A stretch of DNA of 64,000 nt from an uncultured Lachnospiraceae bacterium (GTDB lineage: Bacteria > Bacillota > Clostridia > Lachnospirales > Lachnospiraceae), in contig URRW01000001.1 in NCBI GenBank assembly GCA_900550285.1, positions 1-64,000 of the forward strand. The letters run 5' to 3'. Below are positions 60,689-64,000 of the stretch, one piece after another. A model generated the notes under the pieces. The model saw only the letters and a program-made list of their open reading frames with translations, had not been told where the DNA came from and searched no databases. Position 1 is the stretch's first letter. Each line of letters opens with the position of its first letter. A program made the translations under genes and the position numbers.

Positions 60689-60954
60689 TTACCTTTCCCT
60701 CTAACACCAGATCCCTACCGTATATACAAATTTTTTTACTGCCATCACATTCTATCACAGCACCAGATTTCCAACAAGCGCGGATGCGGGGAATAACGAA
60801 ATTTCACTGTCCGCTTATCCGCCGCACAAAACAGCGCTCTTACTTCGATAATGGTATAACACAAACTAAAAATAAATAGCCTCCCTAAACTGTATATGAT
60901 AAAATATAACGATCAACCAAACCTTAAAAAACCTATAAATAAATGGAGCACAAA

Positions 60955-61425
60955 ATGAACATCCGAAAAGCGAAAGAAAAAGATATTCCCAGAATGATCG
61001 AACTGCTGGGACAGGTTCTGCAGATTCACGCCGATATAAGACCTGATATTTTTATTCCCGGTACGACCAAATATACCGCCTGCGAATTAGCGGAGCTTTT
61101 GAAAAACGAAGCAAAGCCAATCTACGTTGCCGTAAACAACGAGGACGTATGCTTGGGGTACGCCTTCTGTCAGCTGAGGGAACAGCCGTTTTCTAATAAT
61201 ATGGTGCAGTTCAAATCATTTTTTATAGACGATCTATGCGTTGATATGCAGGCGCGCGGACAGCATATCGGGGAAAGTCTGTTTGAATATGTAAAACAGG
61301 AAGCGAAAAAACTGGGCTGCTACGAAGTAACCTTAAACGTATGGACCGGAAATGCCTCGGCAGAGAAATTTTATGAAAAAATGGGAATGAAAACAAAGGA
61401 ACGGCAGTTGGAATATATCCTGTAA
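60955..61425 (+). CDS. GNAT-family N-acetyltransferase
   Basis: 156 residues from the ATG at 60955 (GGAG 6 bases upstream). Acetyl-CoA motif FIDDLCVDMQARGQHIGESL near 85-105 (Q/R-x-x-G-x-G/A type), then VTLNVWTGNASAEKFYEKMGM. The acceptor is unknown. AT-rich relative to the host; a single gene. Confidence 0.9.
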   Translation: MNIRKAKEKDIPRMIELLGQVLQIHADIRPDIFIPGTTKYTACELAELLKNEAKPIYVAVNNEDVCLGYAFCQLREQPFSNNMVQFKSFFIDDLCVDMQARGQHIGESLFEYVKQEAKKLGCYEVTLNVWTGNASAEKFYEKMGMKTKERQLEYIL

Positions 61426-61528
61426 CCGCTTTTTTGAGAGAAAAAATTTGAATTGTTCCTCCCATATTTGTATAATGGTGGAAGATAGTGCGTAAGATAA
61501 TGCGCAAGTCAACGGAGGGCACATCTGC

Positions 61529-62521
61529 ATGGAAAAATATAAACCGCCTTTTACGATCACGAATGAGATTTTGACCTATGTATCGTCTGTCTCTGAAAAA
61601 ATCGGTCAGATAACCGCATCCAGCAGCCTTGAAGCAAAGCCGCATTTAAGAAAAAACAACAAAATTAAATCCATTCATTCTTCCTTAAAAATTGAAGCTA
61701 ATTCCCTGTCTCTGGGACAAGTCAGAGATGTGATCAATGGCAGAACCGTCTTAGGTGAGCAAAAAGAAATTCAGGAAGTAAAAAATGCCTATGCCGCATA
61801 TGAACGGATTTCAGAAATTGATCCCTATAATATTGACTGTTTAAAGCAGTTTCATGGGATAATGACAAAATATCTTGTGGAAGAATCCGGTGTATTCCGA
61901 TCAGGTGAAGAAGGGGTCTTTCATGGAGATCAATGTATTTTTATGGCGCCTCCGGCACGTTTTGTACCTCAGCTCATGGAAAACCTGTTTTGCTGGATGA
62001 AGTCAGCCCATGAATCCATTCATCCTCTTGTGCTAAGCTGCATTTTCCATTACGAGTTTGTTTTTATCCATCCCTTTTCAGATGGGAATGGCAGAATGGC
62101 ACGCCTGTGGCATACCGCTATCCTGTCCAAATGGAAGCCAATTTTTGAATATATCCCTATTGAAAGCCAGATTGAAAAATTTCAGGAAGAATACTACGAA
62201 GCCATTGCCAAATGCCATGCCGCCGGGGAATCTACCATTTTCATCGAGTTTATGCTATTGCAGATTGATAAAATACTGACTGACATTTCTGTTCAGTTCA
62301 ATGCAGAAAATGAAGCGCTGTCCGAAGCTGTAAAAAATCTGCTTGCAGTCATGGATTACGATATTCCCTATACAAGCAAAACGCTTATGGAACAATTAGG
62401 ACTGAAATCCCGGGAAGGATTCCGCAAAAATTATCTTCGCCCTGCCATTGAGTTAAATCTCATCAGAATGTCAATTCCAGACAAACCAAACAGCAGAAAT
62501 CAGCGGTATATCAAAAATTAG
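61529..62521 (+). CDS. Fic-family protein (class II, N-terminal inhibitory motif)
   Basis: 330 residues with GGAGGG upstream. The Fic core HPFSDGNGRMARLW near 178-191 has the catalytic His and all ATP-phosphate residues, so AMP transfer is likely. The inhibitory helix SSLKIEANSL near 51-60 has the blocking Glu in the N-terminal region, making it class II. A C-terminal winged helix (TSKTLMEQLGLKSREGFRKNYL) follows. Target protein unknown. AT-rich, like the GNAT gene before it, so both may be acquired. Confidence 0.92.
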   Translation: MEKYKPPFTITNEILTYVSSVSEKIGQITASSSLEAKPHLRKNNKIKSIHSSLKIEANSLSLGQVRDVINGRTVLGEQKEIQEVKNAYAAYERISEIDPYNIDCLKQFHGIMTKYLVEESGVFRSGEEGVFHGDQCIFMAPPARFVPQLMENLFCWMKSAHESIHPLVLSCIFHYEFVFIHPFSDGNGRMARLWHTAILSKWKPIFEYIPIESQIEKFQEEYYEAIAKCHAAGESTIFIEFMLLQIDKILTDISVQFNAENEALSEAVKNLLAVMDYDIPYTSKTLMEQLGLKSREGFRKNYLRPAIELNLIRMSIPDKPNSRNQRYIKN

Positions 62522-62558
62522 CGCTAAATTTTCAAATCCCCTCCCCTTCCCTCCTACG

Positions 62559-62595
62559 CAAACAGGTCTGCGTTTTCCATCCGCAGACCTGTTTG
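62559..62595. terminator. hairpin between convergent genes
   Basis: CAAACAGGTCTGCG / CGCAGACCTGTTTG, a perfect 14-bp stem with a 9-base loop, without a strong T run. Confidence 0.65.
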
Positions 62596-62602
62596 CCGTC
62601 CC

Positions 62603-64000
62603 TTATCTGATCGTAAATCCTTCTTTTAACAGCACGTTCGCCGCGTTGTCCGCCGCCATCACTTCAAAAGCGCCGGGCTCCACATGCCACTCGTAACGGC
62701 TGTTCAGCGTCCTGAGCTGCCTGTTTCCAAGCTCGAACGTTACCCGTCTGCTCTCGCCGGGCGCAAGCGCCACCTTTTCAAAGCCTGCCAGCTCGCGCAT
62801 CGGCTTTACTGTGGACGCGCAGCAGTCGCGCACATAAAGCTGCGCCGTTTCTTCGCCCGCCGCGTTTCCTGTATTGGTTACGGTAAACGATACCTTTACC
62901 GTTTTGCCGTTCTCGATCTGCTCTGCCGTCCAGTCCGTATCGCTCACTTCCAGACCGCTGTAGGAAAAGGTCGTATAGGTCAGTCCGTAGCCGAACGGAT
63001 AAAGCGGCTCCCAGTCCATCTCCACATACCGTTTCCCGCCGCCGGGCAGGCGGTTATAATTGCACGGAACCTGTCCGACCGCTTTCGGGAAGGACATCGG
63101 CAGTCTGCCGGAAGGGGATACCTTTCCAAACAGCACCTCCGCGATCGCCTGACCGCCCTTTTCGCCCGGATACCAGCATTCCAGGATCGCAGGGATATTT
63201 TCCTGCTCCCAGGAAAGCGCCAGCGGCCTGCCGTTTTGCAGCACCAGAACGATCGGCGTCCCGGTCGAAGCCATTTCCTTTAAAAATGCCGCCTGCGGCC
63301 CGGGCAGGATCAGATCCGCGCGATCCAGATTTTCCCCGCAGGTTTCCACGGAATCGCCCAGACACAGCACCGCCGCGTCCGCTTCCTGCACTGCCCTGTG
63401 CGCTGCGTCCCAGTTTTCGCGTCCCCTGTTGTAGCCCAGAATGACCCGCGCGCCTCTTGCATCATTTTTAAATTCCAGACGGATGTCGTGCTCTTTTCCA
63501 AGCTCAAAGGCAAAATCCTCCAGCACGGCGCTTTTACGGTTTTCGCCCCAGTTGTCGATCAGAAGCTTTCCGTCCACATACAGCCTCATGCTGTCCTGAC
63601 TGGAAATGCCGATGCAGCCTGCAAAGCTTTCAAAGCCCTTCAGCTTTCCCGTCCATACGACACTGAAATGGTTCGCATCCAGATCCGGATGGGGCTTTGC
63701 ATAGATCCAGTTAAACATCACGATCGGATCCACCCGCGTTACAACCGGCTCTCCCTCGAAGTCCCAGCCGTTATAATAGCGCGCCGTCAGGCCGGACTGC
63801 CCGTTTTCGCTGACAAACCAGCCGTTGTGGAACGGCGTGATCTGCTCGCCCAGATAGCTGCAGCCTTTTTCGTAGCGGATTTCCACGTCATCGCCTGCAA
63901 TGCTTCGGATACCGTCCAGCACCGACACCATATGGGACGGTTCAAAGTTCGTGCAGTAGTCGCCCAAAGCCGGCTCTGCCGCGCCCGGCCCGACGACCGC
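62603..64000 (-). CDS. glycoside hydrolase family 3 beta-glucosidase-like protein, C-terminal part
   Basis: The frame enters from the right edge (VVGPGAAEPALGDY) and ends at 62603, so the N-terminal TIM barrel with the nucleophile Asp is outside the window. Visible are the GH3 C-terminal domain with an inserted PA14-like domain (about 13-200 of the visible part; LTARYYNGWDFEGEP, MRLYVDGKLLIDNWG), then DAAVLCLGDSVETCGENLDRADL, LILPGPQ, WYPGEKGGQAIAEVLFGKVSPSGRLPMSF and a fibronectin type III-like end. A beta-glycosidase acting on plant or host oligosaccharides is likely. No signal peptide can be judged. Confidence 0.9.
   Translation of the reverse strand, partial: AVVGPGAAEPALGDYCTNFEPSHMVSVLDGIRSIAGDDVEIRYEKGCSYLGEQITPFHNGWFVSENGQSGLTARYYNGWDFEGEPVVTRVDPIVMFNWIYAKPHPDLDANHFSVVWTGKLKGFESFAGCIGISSQDSMRLYVDGKLLIDNWGENRKSAVLEDFAFELGKEHDIRLEFKNDARGARVILGYNRGRENWDAAHRAVQEADAAVLCLGDSVETCGENLDRADLILPGPQAAFLKEMASTGTPIVLVLQNGRPLALSWEQENIPAILECWYPGEKGGQAIAEVLFGKVSPSGRLPMSFPKAVGQVPCNYNRLPGGGKRYVEMDWEPLYPFGYGLTYTTFSYSGLEVSDTDWTAEQIENGKTVKVSFTVTNTGNAAGEETAQLYVRDCCASTVKPMRELAGFEKVALAPGESRRVTFELGNRQLRTLNSRYEWHVEPGAFEVMAADNAANVLLKEGFTIR

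Overview
The window looks like chromosome of a GC-rich, low-GC-phylum (Firmicutes) anaerobe, most probably a Lachnospiraceae-type clostridium. The case rests on strong GGAGG ribosome sites, TTGACA/TATAAT promoters, and a gene set typical of that group (yhaM, mutS2, a ytaF/mntP-type protein, DUF3021 with LytTR, DUF2871, UPF0340, a PdaA-like deacetylase, a DacF-like carboxypeptidase). The genus cannot be fixed from the sequence alone. The host DNA is clearly GC-rich; three stretches are much more AT-rich and read as acquired DNA.

Layout. 1-1140: AT-rich foreign DNA with the start of an AbiJ-like abortive infection gene and the replaced 3' end of rlmD. 1140-30500: host core with rlmD-yhaM, a membrane-anchored HtrA-like protein that lacks all three catalytic residues, a divergent intergenic region filled by two giant imperfect hairpins sharing a conserved core (4967-5592), mutS2, a two-component system, tRNA-Ser and tRNA-Gly, superoxide dismutase, a complete 2-aminoethylphosphonate uptake and degradation operon (13813-19292), LytTR/DUF3021, a MarR-controlled Ntn hydrolase, an ABC-F protein, a YtrA-type GntR/ABC exporter operon, mgtC, nucleoside hydrolase and a TetR gene. 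30593-42906: a 12.3-kb AT-rich integrative element inserted in the 3' end of tRNA-Pro(CGG), bounded by a perfect 44-bp direct repeat, with a tyrosine integrase at its right end, a serine resolvase at its left, an unusual D12-type adenine methyltransferase and several genes I do not recognise; no relaxase or type IV secretion gene is visible. 42907-about 43900: an AT-rich remnant that begins like the left end of a second, related element and carries an MNT/HEPN gene pair. 43987-64000: host DNA again with a polysaccharide deacetylase, an IbrB/IbrA-like ParB plus PAPS-reductase pair, trmB, dacF-like, a DEDDh exonuclease, mnmA, a zinc ABC transporter with its Fur-family regulator, a TetR/DUF2871 cassette, a formate/nitrite-type channel, a nicotinamidase-like hydrolase, folC flanked by two translationally coupled unknown genes, a GNAT, a Fic protein and the 3' part of a GH3 glycosidase.

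How it works together. The phosphonate operon imports 2-aminoethylphosphonate and converts it to phosphonoacetaldehyde (PhnW) and then acetaldehyde plus phosphate (PhnX). The Fur-family gene, the zinc-binding lipoprotein, the ATPase and the permease form one overlapping operon behind a promoter carrying a perfect 7-1-7 Fur-type box. Several regulators (MarR at 22123, GntR at 26526, TetR at 29285 and 56497) sit behind promoters with visible inverted-repeat operators. The most unusual signals are the paired giant hairpins, the tRNA-Pro element with its probable tandem remnant, and the exchanged rlmD tail.
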